NCBI GenBank assembly: GCA_045653035.1
Contig: JAZOLO010000008.1
Location: forward strand, 1-64,000
Reading direction: 5' to 3'
Source of the DNA: RGIG6353 sp045653035
Lineage (GTDB): Bacteria; Bacillota; Clostridia; Oscillospirales; SIG627
DNA: 64,000 nt
The stretch's first letter is position 1, and each line of letters begins with the position of its first letter. This document shows positions 55,584-64,000 of this stretch, piece by piece. The notes beneath the pieces were generated by a model. The model made no database searches, was not told the DNA's origin, and saw nothing but the letters and a program-made list of their open reading frames with translations. A program made the translations under genes and the position numbers.

Positions 55584-57728
55584 ATGGATTTTATAAAAGC
55601 TATTGCCAACGAGTTCGGTATAAAAGAAAGTCAGTCAAAAAACGTCATCAACCTTATTGATGACGGAAACACAATTCCATTTATTGCCCGTTACAGAAAA
55701 GAGATGACGGGCTCTCTTGATGACCAAGTATTACGTCAGATATTTGAAAGACTCACCTATCTGCGAAACCTTAAAAAGAGAAAAGAAGAGGTACTTTCCT
55801 CCATTGAGGAGCAAGGGAAGCTTACAGACGAGATACGAGAAGCCCTTGAAAAAGCCGAAACAATGACGGTGGTTGAGGACATTTACCGTCCCTTCAAGCC
55901 CCACCGTAAGACAAGAGCCTCAGTTGCCCGTGAAAAGGGTCTCGAGCCTCTTGCCGAGCTTATTTTCGCACAGGAAATAAAGCAGGGTGACCCTCTCGAA
56001 TTTGCGGCAGAATACGTAAACGAGGAAAAGGGCGTTTCCACTCCCGAGGAGGCTTTACAGGGTGCTCTTGATATTATTGCCGAGGACGTGTCTGACAATG
56101 CGGAATTCCGTCAGGTAATGAGAGAGCTTATCTTTGACCACGGTCTTATCACCTCCAAAGCGGCAAAGGAGGAGGACTCCGTTTATCGCATGTACTACGA
56201 GTACAGCGAGGCAATTAACAAGATACCCTCTCACAGAATTCTTGCCCTTAACCGAGGCGAGAAGGAGGACTTTCTCAAGGTATCGGTAGAAATAGACGAA
56301 TATCTGCCCTTATCATTCCTCATAAACAGATGCGTTATTATGGGTAGCATTTTCACCTCTCTCGTAGACAGTGCGGTAAGAGATGCTTATGCAAGACTCC
56401 TCTTCCCCTCACTTGAAAGAGAAATACGCTCTTTGACATTTGACGACGCAAGTGAAAAGGCAATTCTCGTTTTTGAGGACAACCTTAAAAATCTGCTTCT
56501 TCAGCCACCGCTTAAGGGTAAGACGGTAATAGGCTTTGACCCAGGCTACAGAACAGGCTGTAAGCTTGCAGTGGTTGACAAGACAGGTAAGGTGCTTGAC
56601 ACGGCGGTAATATACCCCACAAAGCCTCAGGAGAGAACAGAAGAAAGTGAAAGAATAATGCTTTCTCTCATAAAGAAATACGGCGTTGACGTAATCTCCA
56701 TCGGTAACGGTACGGCATCAAAGGAAAGCGAAATGTTCGTTGCCTCCATGCTCAAAAAGAACAATCTTAAAACGAAGTACATCGTAACCTCCGAGGCAGG
56801 TGCGTCTGTTTACTCGGCATCCGAGCTTGCGGCAAAGGAATTCCCCGACTTCGACGTAACACAACGCAGTGCCGTATCTATTGCAAGAAGAATTCAGGAC
56901 CCCCTTGCAGAGCTTGTTAAAATAGAGCCCAAGGCAATAGGTGTGGGGCAGTACCAGCACGATATGAAGCCTCAGCGTCTTGACGAGGCACTCGGCGGTG
57001 TTGTTGAAAACTGTGTTAACAGTGTCGGTGTAAACCTCAACACTGCATCCGCTCCCCTTCTCTCCTACGTTGCGGGAATAAATGCGGCAAGTGCTAAAAA
57101 CATCGTCAAATTCCGTGAAGAAAACGGAGAATTTGAGTCAATAGAAAAGATTAAAAAAGTGCCCCGTATCGGAGACAAGGCTTTCGAGCAGTGTGCCGGA
57201 TTCTTAAGACTCCCTGACGGAAAAGAGCCTCTTGACAACACAGGTGTTCACCCTGAGTCCTACGCTCAGGCAAGAGAGCTTATGAAGAAATTCGGCTATA
57301 CAGAAATCATACGAGAGGGACTCAGTGGACTTTCCGACAAGGTAAGCTCTTATGGTGCAGACAGTCTTGCAGAGGAGCTTGGTATCGGTGTGCCTACTCT
57401 TCTTGATATTGTAAAGGAACTTGAAAAGCCCGGTCTTGATATTCGTGACGATTTTGACGAGCCTGTTCTTCGTGACGACATTCTCGATATGAACGACCTT
57501 TACGAGGGGATGGTACTCACAGGTACTGTTAGAAACGTTTGCGATTTCGGTGCTTTTGTTGATATAGGGGTACATCAGGACGGTCTTGTTCATATTTCCG
57601 AGATTTCAGATAAATACATCAAGCACCCCTCCGAGGCACTTTCTGTAGGCGACGTTGTGAAGGTCAGCGTGCTTTCAGTAGACGTTCAGAAAAAGAGAAT
57701 CGGTCTTACCATTAAAGGTGCTAAATAG
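55584..57728 (+). CDS. tex: Tex-type RNA-binding transcription accessory protein
   Basis: 714 aa, full length for Tex. N-terminal helical Tex domain (IPFIARYRKEMTGSLDD), a YqgF/RNase H-like domain (GFDPGYRTGCKLAVVD), helix-hairpin-helix repeats (GINAASAKNIVKFREENG, VPRIGDKAFEQCAGF) and a C-terminal S1 domain (GMVLTGTVRNVCDFGAFVDIGVHQDGLVHIS). Homologue of eukaryotic Spt6; binds nucleic acid and affects expression. AAGGAGA precedes the start. Monocistronic. Confidence 0.95.
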   Translation: MDFIKAIANEFGIKESQSKNVINLIDDGNTIPFIARYRKEMTGSLDDQVLRQIFERLTYLRNLKKRKEEVLSSIEEQGKLTDEIREALEKAETMTVVEDIYRPFKPHRKTRASVAREKGLEPLAELIFAQEIKQGDPLEFAAEYVNEEKGVSTPEEALQGALDIIAEDVSDNAEFRQVMRELIFDHGLITSKAAKEEDSVYRMYYEYSEAINKIPSHRILALNRGEKEDFLKVSVEIDEYLPLSFLINRCVIMGSIFTSLVDSAVRDAYARLLFPSLEREIRSLTFDDASEKAILVFEDNLKNLLLQPPLKGKTVIGFDPGYRTGCKLAVVDKTGKVLDTAVIYPTKPQERTEESERIMLSLIKKYGVDVISIGNGTASKESEMFVASMLKKNNLKTKYIVTSEAGASVYSASELAAKEFPDFDVTQRSAVSIARRIQDPLAELVKIEPKAIGVGQYQHDMKPQRLDEALGGVVENCVNSVGVNLNTASAPLLSYVAGINAASAKNIVKFREENGEFESIEKIKKVPRIGDKAFEQCAGFLRLPDGKEPLDNTGVHPESYAQARELMKKFGYTEIIREGLSGLSDKVSSYGADSLAEELGIGVPTLLDIVKELEKPGLDIRDDFDEPVLRDDILDMNDLYEGMVLTGTVRNVCDFGAFVDIGVHQDGLVHISEISDKYIKHPSEALSVGDVVKVSVLSVDVQKKRIGLTIKGAK

Positions 57729-57966
57729 ACGTTCTGAAATTTGTGCAAGTTCATCAAAAAGTATTTTTTTAAAAACACTAACCCCTTAAAAATGGGGGCT
57801 TTTGGACATCTAGTATTCAAAATTTGTGCAATATTAACATATGACGACCATTAAAATTGGGAAATAAAACTCTTTACTATTTTTCGCTTTTCTGTTATCA
57901 TATTATAGCAATAAAATTTACTTTAGTGGAAACTATAAGTTTTACGTTTTTTTAGGAGGTCACCCC
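57729..57966. other. spacer between tex and the ABC ATPase gene
   Basis: 238 bp without a gene. It holds a weak CCCC...GGGG hairpin with a T-run (57782-57804) that may end tex, a 12-bp direct repeat AAATTTGTGCAA (57737-57748 and 57820-57831), and a possible promoter TTTACT-N17-TATCAT near 57877-57905 for the following gene. Confidence 0.4.
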
Positions 57967-59079
57967 ATGGCAAGTGTATCACTTAAGCATATTTACAAAA
58001 AATATCCAGGTGGAGTTACAGCCGTTTCAGATTTCTGTCTTGAAATCAAGGACAAGGAATTTATCATCCTCGTAGGTCCTTCAGGTTGCGGTAAGTCTAC
58101 CACACTGAGAATGATCGCAGGTCTTGAAGAAATTTCCGAAGGCGAGCTTTTTATCGGTGACAGGATTGTCAACGACGTAGCACCTAAGGACAGAGACATC
58201 GCGATGGTTTTCCAGAACTACGCTCTTTATCCTCACATGACCGTGTTCGAGAACATGGCATTCGGTCTTAAGCTTCGTAAGACTCCCAAGGAAGAAATCA
58301 AGAGAAAGGTTGAGGAAGCCGCAAGAGTTCTTGACATTGCTCACCTTCTCGACAGACGTCCTGCCGCTCTTTCCGGTGGTCAGAGACAGCGTGTTGCACT
58401 CGGTCGTGCTATCGTTCGTCAGCCCAAGGTTTTCCTTCTTGACGAGCCTCTTTCAAACCTTGACGCTAAACTCCGTACTCAGATGAGAACAGAGCTTACA
58501 AAGCTTCATACAAGACTTGCTACTACATTTATCTACGTTACTCACGACCAGGTCGAGGCTATGACCATGGCTACACGTATCGTCGTTATGAAGGACGGTC
58601 TTATCCAGCAGGTTGACAGCCCTCAAAAGCTTTACGATTATCCCGTTAATATGTTCGTTGCAGGATTCATCGGTACTCCTCAGATGAACTTTATCAACGG
58701 TACTATTGAAAAGGTTGGCGACGACGTTTGCTTCTGCTTCGGCAAAAACAAGCTTCCTCTCCCTGCCGAAAAAGCTAAGAGTGAAGCACTTCAGGAATAT
58801 ATCGGCAAGGAAGTTGTTGCAGGTATCCGTCCCGAGTGTATTCATGACGAGCCCATGTATCTTGAATCTCTTTCAAACTGGGTTATCTCTGCTCACGTTG
58901 ACGTTACCGAGCTTATGGGTTCATGCATCTACCTCTACCTCGTTGCAGACGATCAGAACATTATTGCTAACGTTAATGCACACTCCAGCTCGAAGGTTGA
59001 TACCGATATCAAGGTTGCTCTTGAAGTTAACAGACTTCACATCTTCGACAAGGATACCGAAAAGTGCATCGTTCACTAA
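57967..59079 (+). CDS. sugar ABC transporter ATP-binding protein, MsmX/UgpC type
   Basis: 370 aa. Nucleotide-binding domain with Walker A GPSGCGKSTT, Q-loop VFQNYALYPHM, signature LSGGQRQRVALGRA, Walker B VFLLDEPLSNLDA and H-loop THDQ, followed by a C-terminal regulatory domain with OB-like subdomains (from about residue 240). This is the UgpC/MsmK/MsmX group, a shared ATPase that powers several carbohydrate importers; no permease or binding protein is nearby, in agreement with that shared role. AGGAGG precedes the start; a strong terminator follows. Confidence 0.9.
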   Translation: MASVSLKHIYKKYPGGVTAVSDFCLEIKDKEFIILVGPSGCGKSTTLRMIAGLEEISEGELFIGDRIVNDVAPKDRDIAMVFQNYALYPHMTVFENMAFGLKLRKTPKEEIKRKVEEAARVLDIAHLLDRRPAALSGGQRQRVALGRAIVRQPKVFLLDEPLSNLDAKLRTQMRTELTKLHTRLATTFIYVTHDQVEAMTMATRIVVMKDGLIQQVDSPQKLYDYPVNMFVAGFIGTPQMNFINGTIEKVGDDVCFCFGKNKLPLPAEKAKSEALQEYIGKEVVAGIRPECIHDEPMYLESLSNWVISAHVDVTELMGSCIYLYLVADDQNIIANVNAHSSSKVDTDIKVALEVNRLHIFDKDTEKCIVH

Positions 59080-59088
59080 AATGATTAA

Positions 59089-59121
59089 AAGAACCAAGGC
59101 TTCCGCCTTGGTTCTTTTTTC
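59089..59121 (+). terminator. terminator after the ABC ATPase gene
   Basis: Perfect 12-bp stem (59089-59100 with 59105-59116), TTCC loop, T6 tail. Confidence 0.88.
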
Positions 59122-59248
59122 TTACGTCAGCTTACGGCGTGTCTTTTGGGTGAAAACCGAAAATGAAAAGGTTTAATATTTTTTACATTATCTCTCCTAA
59201 AAGCAAAATATGAACACACTATCGCCTCTGTTACAAGCTTTCAAGGAA

Positions 59249-59274
59249 AAGTTCGGACTGTTTCGTCCGAACTT
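59249..59274 (+). terminator. second hairpin in the ABC-SPFH spacer
   Basis: Perfect 10-bp stem AAGTTCGGAC/GTCCGAACTT followed by ATTTTATTT. It could be a backup terminator, or the end of a short transcript from 59180 onward; no gene is visible in between. Confidence 0.5.
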
Positions 59275-59287
59275 ATTTTATTTATAT

Positions 59288-59326
59288 TTTAGGGGAAGTG
59301 CTTTTATAAAAAGCACTTCCCCTAAA
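59288..59326. repeat. dispersed palindromic repeat, copy C
   Basis: Perfect 18-bp arms (59288-59305 with 59309-59326) around a TAT centre; AGTGCTTTTATAAAAAGCACT core as in copies A and B, without the GTTTTCGTGGG flank. Located 7 bp past the SPFH gene stop. Confidence 0.65.
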
Positions 59327-59332
59327 TAAACG

Positions 59333-60247
59333 TTATTCAGCAATCTCTTTAATGCCCGAAACTAGTCCTGCAACGCTTTGGATTTCACTTGGAATAATAA
59401 TCTTTGTAGCTTTTCCGTCTGCCGCCTTTTCAAAGGCTTCGAGGCTACGGAGCTTAATTACTGCTTCTGACGGTGTTGCTTCGTTGATACGCTTGATACC
59501 CTCCGCAGTTGCTTCCTGCACCTTAAGAATGGCTTCGGCTTCACCCTCTGCCTTTCTGATACGAGCTTCCTTTTCCGCCTCGGCGAGAAGTATCTGCTGC
59601 TGCTTCTGTGCCTCTGCATCGAGAATCATCGCCTGCTTCTTACCCTCGGCTGTAAGGATATCAGCCGCCTTAGAGCCTTCTGCGATGAGTATCTTTTCAC
59701 GTCTTTCACGCTCTGCCTTCATCTGCTTTTCCATGGCGTCCTGAATTTCCTTGGGGGGAATAATATTTTTAAGTTCTACTCGGTTTACCTTAATACCCCA
59801 AGGGTCGGTTGCTTCGTCAAGAGTATTTCTCATTCTTGAGTTTATAAGGTCGCGTGAGGTAAGAGTTGAGTCAAGCTCTAATTCACCTATAATGTTACGA
59901 AGTGTTGTGGCAGTAAGATTTTCAATAGCAAAGCTTGGGTTTTCAACGCCATAGGTATAAAGCTTACAGTCGGTTATCTGATAGAATACTACGGTGTCAA
60001 TTCTCATTTTAACGTTATCCTTTGTAATAACGTCCTGAGGCTCAAAGTCGGAAAGCTTTTCCATAAGAGAAATCTTACGTCTTATTCTGTCGATAAAGGG
60101 TACAGTCATGTGAAGACCCGTTGACCAGGTAGCGTGATAAGTACCGAGACGTTCGATAACGTACGCCTGTGCCTGAGGAACGATACGGATATTTGAAATA
60201 AGAATTGCCGCTATAATGATGAGAAGAATTACTATAATTGATGTCAT
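59333..60247 (-). CDS. SPFH/band 7 membrane protein (QmcA/stomatin-like)
   Basis: 304 aa. N-terminal membrane helix (about 3-18), then the band 7 domain (IVPQAQAYVIERLGTYHATWSTGLHMTVPFIDRI, NPSFAIENLTATTLRNIIGELELDSTLTSRD) and a long Ala/Glu/Lys coiled coil (about 165-265). Such proteins form oligomeric membrane scaffolds. It lies 9 bp after an NfeD-family gene, the standard partner. Confidence 0.92.
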   Translation of the reverse strand: MTSIIVILLIIIAAILISNIRIVPQAQAYVIERLGTYHATWSTGLHMTVPFIDRIRRKISLMEKLSDFEPQDVITKDNVKMRIDTVVFYQITDCKLYTYGVENPSFAIENLTATTLRNIIGELELDSTLTSRDLINSRMRNTLDEATDPWGIKVNRVELKNIIPPKEIQDAMEKQMKAERERREKILIAEGSKAADILTAEGKKQAMILDAEAQKQQQILLAEAEKEARIRKAEGEAEAILKVQEATAEGIKRINEATPSEAVIKLRSLEAFEKAADGKATKIIIPSEIQSVAGLVSGIKEIAE

Positions 60248-60256
60248 ATTATTACC

Positions 60257-60691
60257 TCACTTTTTATTTACTATTAGTTTAACTCCTTCAATGGCAAGTA
60301 CCTCGACGGTCTCCCCTTTTTCTAAAAGAGACGAGTCGTTTGTTCTGGCGGTCCACACTTGTCCGCCTACCTTTACCTGTCCCTTGAAGTTAATATTGTC
60401 AATATCCTCGGTAACTATACCGATTTTACCGATTACCGCATCGGCGTTTGTAGGTACAGCTTTCTTTTTAAGCGCTTTTTCAACATGTTTTCTGAAAAAC
60501 AAAATGCAGATGAGAGAAAGCACAAAAAAGGTTACTACCTGAACAGCGATACTCAAATCAAAAACGGAAAGCACAATACACACTGCCGCCGCTGGTACAA
60601 ACCATATAGCAACAAGTGCATACGTACCTGCCTCTACCACGAGGGATACTATGATAGTGAGTATCCACAAATAGGTCATGTAATTTTCCAA
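60257..60691 (-). CDS. NfeD-family membrane protein
   Basis: 144 aa. Two or three N-terminal membrane segments (YLWILTIIVSLVVEAGTYALVAIWFVPAAAVCIV) and a C-terminal OB-fold domain (ADAVIGKIGIVTEDIDNINFKGQVKVGGQVWTAR). Short NfeD proteins work with SPFH partners in membrane quality control. The start is taken as a TTG at 60691 since AAAGGAG is 8 bases upstream; an ATG 12 bases later lacks a site. Confidence 0.85.
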   Translation of the reverse strand: MENYMTYLWILTIIVSLVVEAGTYALVAIWFVPAAAVCIVLSVFDLSIAVQVVTFFVLSLICILFFRKHVEKALKKKAVPTNADAVIGKIGIVTEDIDNINFKGQVKVGGQVWTARTNDSSLLEKGETVEVLAIEGVKLIVNKK

Positions 60692-60828
60692 TATACCCAC
60701 TCCTTTCAATTGTCATTATATCATAAATAAACCTCATTGTAAACAGTAATTTTTGAGTTGAGGTAATTGACATAAGAAGAAATATTTAGTATAATTATTT
60801 TATATAATTAAAATAAAAGGTAGAAAAA

Positions 60829-63312
60829 ATGGCTAAAAAACAAACTAAAAAAACAACTAAAGTAAAAGAAGAAAATACCGCAAAAAAGAAGGGGTACAAT
60901 CCGCCAAGTGAAATAAGGCTTGGTCTTATGCCCTATTTTCTTGTGCTTATTGCGTTTTTCCTGCTTTTATGTATATTTGCTACCGCCTTTACGGGGGTTG
61001 TGGGAAGCTGGCTAAAAAACGTCCTTGCAGGACTTTTCTCATGGGGTATTTATTTTATACCCGCACTTCTCGTTGCCCGTGCATTTCTCTATAGAAAAGA
61101 AGCAACCTCACGTTTCTCATCAAAGGGGTGGATTGTTTCCTTTCTTTTCGTAGTAACTGTATCTGCTATCGTTGCTACCGCCAAGAGTCATGCCACCGGC
61201 TTCAACATTGTAGAACACTATAAATCGGCACTAACGGACGAGGGGCACATCACAACAGGCTCACTTTTCGGAGGTGTTATTGCAAATGCACTTTCTCCTC
61301 TTATCGGACGTGTGCCTACCTTCATTATTCTGGGACTCTCTGCCGTAGTGCTTCTACCCATGACTGTTGGTAAGACCCCGCTTGACCTTGCTCGTCTTAT
61401 CGTTTCACTTATGAAAAAATCCCGTGAAAAGGGACTTGAAATAAAGAAAGCGCGTGACGAGTACTTCGATAATAAAGAGAAAGAAGAAATAGAAAAGGCG
61501 AAGCTTGAAGAAAAGGCAGAAAAGTCCAACAGAAAGAGACCTTCCATTGAAGAGTTTGAAGAAGAAACGGAAATACCCGAGCGTGAGATAAGTGAGAATG
61601 AAGATATTACCGACACTCACGTAATTGACCTTAAAGAAAAAGATTCAGCCCTTAAGACTATCTTCGGTAAGAAGGAAGACCCTGAAATTTCTGAAATATT
61701 TACTCCCGAAGAAAATGAAAACGTTGAGGAAATGGCTGAAACGACAGATATAGACCCTGACGATGACCTTGACACAGAAATAAGTGAGGTGTCGATTGGC
61801 GAAGAAAGCGAAGAAGCACCGCTTGAATACGTATTTCCTCCCGTTGAGCTTCTTACAAAGGGTACTCCTCCTACAGATTCAATGAACGCCGAGTACGAGC
61901 AGACGGCAAAGAAGCTTGTAAATGCTCTTTCCTCCTTTGGTGTTAAAACAAAACTTATAAACATTGCAAAAGGCCCGACAGTAACACGTTATGAGCTTCA
62001 GCCCGAAACAGGTGTAAGAGTACGCTCTATCAGAAATCTTGCAGACGATATTTCCCTTTCCCTTGCCTCGAAGGGTGTTCGTATTGAAGCACCTATCCCA
62101 GGAAAAGAGGCAGTGGGAATTGAAGTTCCCAATAAAACTACGTCTGTTGTAAATATAAGAACACTCATTGAGTCAAGTCAGTTTGAAAATTCAAAGAGCA
62201 AGCTTACCACATGTCTCGGTAAGGACGTTGCGGGAAACCCTGTATTCTGTGATATTGCAAAAATGCCTCACATGCTCATTGCGGGTACAACAGGCTCGGG
62301 TAAATCGGTTTGTATAAATAGTATCCTTATGAGTATTCTTTACAAGGCAAGACCCGATGAGGTAAAGCTTATACTTATAGACCCCAAGAAAATCGAGCTC
62401 GGCGTTTACAACGGTATCGGACATCTGCTTGTCCCCGTAGTCAGCGACCCGAAAAACGCGGCAGGTGCTCTTGCATGGTCGGTTAACGAAATGGAAAGAC
62501 GATTTGCTCTCATTGAAGAAGTGGGCGTTCGTGAAATCAAGGCGTACAACGAGGTGGCTCTCCGCGAGGGTGACCGTGAGGTGCTTCCCCAGATAGTTAT
62601 TATCATAGACGAGCTTGCCGACCTTATGATGATGGCGAGAGACAGCGTTGAGTCCTCTATCTGCCGAATTGCCCAAAAGGCAAGAGCCGCAGGTATGCAT
62701 TTGATTCTCGGTACTCAGCGTCCCTCGGTTGACGTCATTACAGGTCTTATCAAGGCAAACGTTCCCTCACGTATAGCCTTTACAGTAGCATCACAGACTG
62801 ACTCAAGAACCATCATTGACTTTGCAGGTGCTGAAAAGCTTGTGGGTAAGGGTGATATGCTCTATGCACCCGTAGGCTCTATGACACCTACACGTGTTCA
62901 AGGCTCCTTTGTAAGCGACAGTGAAATTGAAGCAGTAATATCCTTCCTTAAGAACAGCACACCTGTTTCCTACAGTGAGGAAATTATGGACAGCATTGAA
63001 AAGGAAGCGGCAAAGTGCGGTGAGAAGAGAAGTTCAAGAGGCTCTGACGACGACGATATGGATTCAGGTGACGAGGTTACTCTCAACTCCGACGAAATGC
63101 TTCGTCCTGCTATTGAAATAGCGCTTGACAGCGGTACTATTTCCACCTCGATGCTTCAAAGAAAGCTCAAGCTTGGATATGCGAGAGCCGCAAGACTTGT
63201 TGATATGATGCAGGAGCTTGGAGTTGTCAGTGAATTTGCAGGTTCAAAGCCCCGAACAGTGCTCATATCACGTGAGAAATATATGGAAATGGTTGCAAGC
63301 AGCGAAAACTGA
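60829..63312 (+). CDS. ftsK: FtsK/SpoIIIE-family DNA translocase
   Basis: 827 aa. Four hydrophobic segments in about residues 30-185, a long acidic Glu/Lys-rich linker (190-340), the alpha/beta motor with Walker A GTTGSGKSVCINSIL and Walker B VKLILIDPKK plus IIIDELADLMMMARD, and a C-terminal winged-helix gamma domain (MLQRKLKLGYARAARLVDMMQELGVVS) that reads KOPS/SRS. Moves chromosomal DNA through the septum in division or sporulation. With sigG broken, a vegetative role is likelier. Confidence 0.95.
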   Translation: MAKKQTKKTTKVKEENTAKKKGYNPPSEIRLGLMPYFLVLIAFFLLLCIFATAFTGVVGSWLKNVLAGLFSWGIYFIPALLVARAFLYRKEATSRFSSKGWIVSFLFVVTVSAIVATAKSHATGFNIVEHYKSALTDEGHITTGSLFGGVIANALSPLIGRVPTFIILGLSAVVLLPMTVGKTPLDLARLIVSLMKKSREKGLEIKKARDEYFDNKEKEEIEKAKLEEKAEKSNRKRPSIEEFEEETEIPEREISENEDITDTHVIDLKEKDSALKTIFGKKEDPEISEIFTPEENENVEEMAETTDIDPDDDLDTEISEVSIGEESEEAPLEYVFPPVELLTKGTPPTDSMNAEYEQTAKKLVNALSSFGVKTKLINIAKGPTVTRYELQPETGVRVRSIRNLADDISLSLASKGVRIEAPIPGKEAVGIEVPNKTTSVVNIRTLIESSQFENSKSKLTTCLGKDVAGNPVFCDIAKMPHMLIAGTTGSGKSVCINSILMSILYKARPDEVKLILIDPKKIELGVYNGIGHLLVPVVSDPKNAAGALAWSVNEMERRFALIEEVGVREIKAYNEVALREGDREVLPQIVIIIDELADLMMMARDSVESSICRIAQKARAAGMHLILGTQRPSVDVITGLIKANVPSRIAFTVASQTDSRTIIDFAGAEKLVGKGDMLYAPVGSMTPTRVQGSFVSDSEIEAVISFLKNSTPVSYSEEIMDSIEKEAAKCGEKRSSRGSDDDDMDSGDEVTLNSDEMLRPAIEIALDSGTISTSMLQRKLKLGYARAARLVDMMQELGVVSEFAGSKPRTVLISREKYMEMVASSEN

Positions 63313-63323
63313 AAGGACACAAA

Positions 63324-64000
63324 ATGGACGAAAAGATAAAAGCCTTTGAGGAGCTTTGTGAAACCTCAAAGGTGAAAGAAATACTTGAAATCGGTGAAAA
63401 GATAAAGAAGCTTGACAAATCCATGGAAAAAAGAACTCTCGGTATCATTCTCATATCTGTAATATCTATGACGGTGCTTGGCTTTATTTCCTTTGGCTTT
63501 ACAGGCTCGATACTATTTTTTGCGATTACAGTCATCGCATCCTTCTGGCTTTTCTATTCATCAAAAAAGAATACGCTTCTCAAGTATCTCACCTTCTACC
63601 GAAATAAAATCCCACAAATCATCGGGGTGGCAGAGGGTGTTTCGGTGAAGAGTGAAGATATGCCTAGAAAAGACACTTTATCCACCATACACGAAGGAAA
63701 GCCTGTTTTCAGAATGTGCCATAAATACGATGATATTTACATGGGCTTTCTGAAATTCATGTCAGGAGATAAAAGCCTCCTTCAAGGCTTTGCAGTAGCT
63801 GTTCCTTGGAATAATGAAGGCACTGATTTTCAAGAAAAGCTGAAAGAGATTTACTCCGACTTCGTTATAAAAAAAGACGGAGATACGGCAATTCTCTTTA
63901 TTCCCGGCTTTGACGATTATCTTGGGGGCAGATTGGAAATGATAGACGACCTTTCTCTTCCCTATCTTACACGTCAATACCGCTATTACCTTTTAGCCGA
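63324..64000 (+). CDS. membrane protein, function unknown (3' end outside window)
   Basis: Open frame from an ATG at 63324 (AAAGGA upstream) through the end of the window, at least 225 aa. Starts MDEKIKAFEELCETSK; an N-terminal charged helix precedes two close hydrophobic segments (about residues 42-62 and 65-78), after which the protein is soluble (FLKFMSGDKSLLQGFAVAV, LFIPGFDDYLGGRLEM). It begins 11 bp after ftsK and is probably cotranscribed. I do not recognise a family. Confidence 0.65.
   Translation, partial: MDEKIKAFEELCETSKVKEILEIGEKIKKLDKSMEKRTLGIILISVISMTVLGFISFGFTGSILFFAITVIASFWLFYSSKKNTLLKYLTFYRNKIPQIIGVAEGVSVKSEDMPRKDTLSTIHEGKPVFRMCHKYDDIYMGFLKFMSGDKSLLQGFAVAVPWNNEGTDFQEKLKEIYSDFVIKKDGDTAILFIPGFDDYLGGRLEMIDDLSLPYLTRQYRYYLLA

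Noticed and set aside
59209..59328. 39-codon frame between the ABC ATPase and SPFH genes
   Set aside because: No ribosome binding site, and the second half is the hairpin and palindrome C.

Overview
The window looks like a chromosomal segment of a low-to-mid GC Firmicute of the class Clostridia, probably an anaerobic gut-type lineage. The support is: a complete S10-spc-alpha ribosomal protein block ending rpoA-rplQ and carrying a KOW-domain gene between map and infA; a remnant of the forespore sigma factor gene sigG; an hprK-murB-whiA-dnaE cluster; a PduL-type phosphotransacylase; small Clostridia-type families (DUF1292, a DUF6472-like Cys4 protein, GGGtGRT); ECF vitamin transporters; and strong AGGAGG-type ribosome binding sites. 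Species cannot be fixed from the sequence.

Layout. 1-3.6 kb: a tyrosine recombinase, then a leftward operon pduL / NifU-like scaffold / GGGtGRT protein. 3.7-7.0 kb: an accessory patch with a truncated sigG, an XRE regulator divergent from a P-loop NTPase / lipoprotein / CxxC-protein operon, a DinJ-YafQ toxin-antitoxin pair and a secreted protein. 7.0-9.1 kb: folC and folT behind a tetrahydrofolate riboswitch. 9.1-9.5 kb: five tRNAs (Phe, Gly, Val, Asp, Thr). 9.6-18.1 kb: one leftward histidine operon (hisR-Z-G-D-C-B-H-A-F-IE-J) with a palindromic operator next to its promoter. 18.2-23.1 kb: small regulators and vitamin uptake (bioY-birA, mntR-like, free-standing TipAS domain, lipoprotein, short MocR regulator divergent from an ECF S component). 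23.1-39 kb: 32 genes of translation, secretion and transcription from rpsJ to rplQ, preceded by a structured leader of about 300 nt. 39-42.2 kb: lipoprotein, phosphoglucomutase, DUF1292 protein, and a probable structured ncRNA ending in a strong terminator. 42.2-43.4 kb: a second XRE/divergent membrane protein pair and a previously unmarked type I toxin-antitoxin locus. 43.4-55.4 kb: orphan F420-ligase-family gene, a seven-gene operon hprK-murB-whiA-dnaE-pbp-CPBP protease-tadA, and a DUF975-like membrane protein. 55.5-64 kb: tex, an MsmX/UgpC-type ABC ATPase, SPFH-NfeD, ftsK/spoIIIE, and a membrane protein cut by the window edge.

How it fits together. The core is housekeeping: translation, histidine synthesis, folate polyglutamylation, cell wall synthesis and carbon control. 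Three ECF S components (folate, biotin, probably B6) occur without an energising module in the window. Accessory elements cluster in two short patches (3.7-6.4 kb and 42.2-43.4 kb). Each patch contains a small XRE gene divergent from a consensus promoter overlapped by a palindrome, a toxin-antitoxin locus, and members of a dispersed palindromic repeat family. The most interesting items are the type I toxin locus with two convergent promoters and a shared bidirectional terminator, the XRE-NTPase-lipoprotein module beside the broken sigG, the unassigned ncRNA at about 41.95-42.15 kb, and two tRNAs with altered T-loop positions 54/55.
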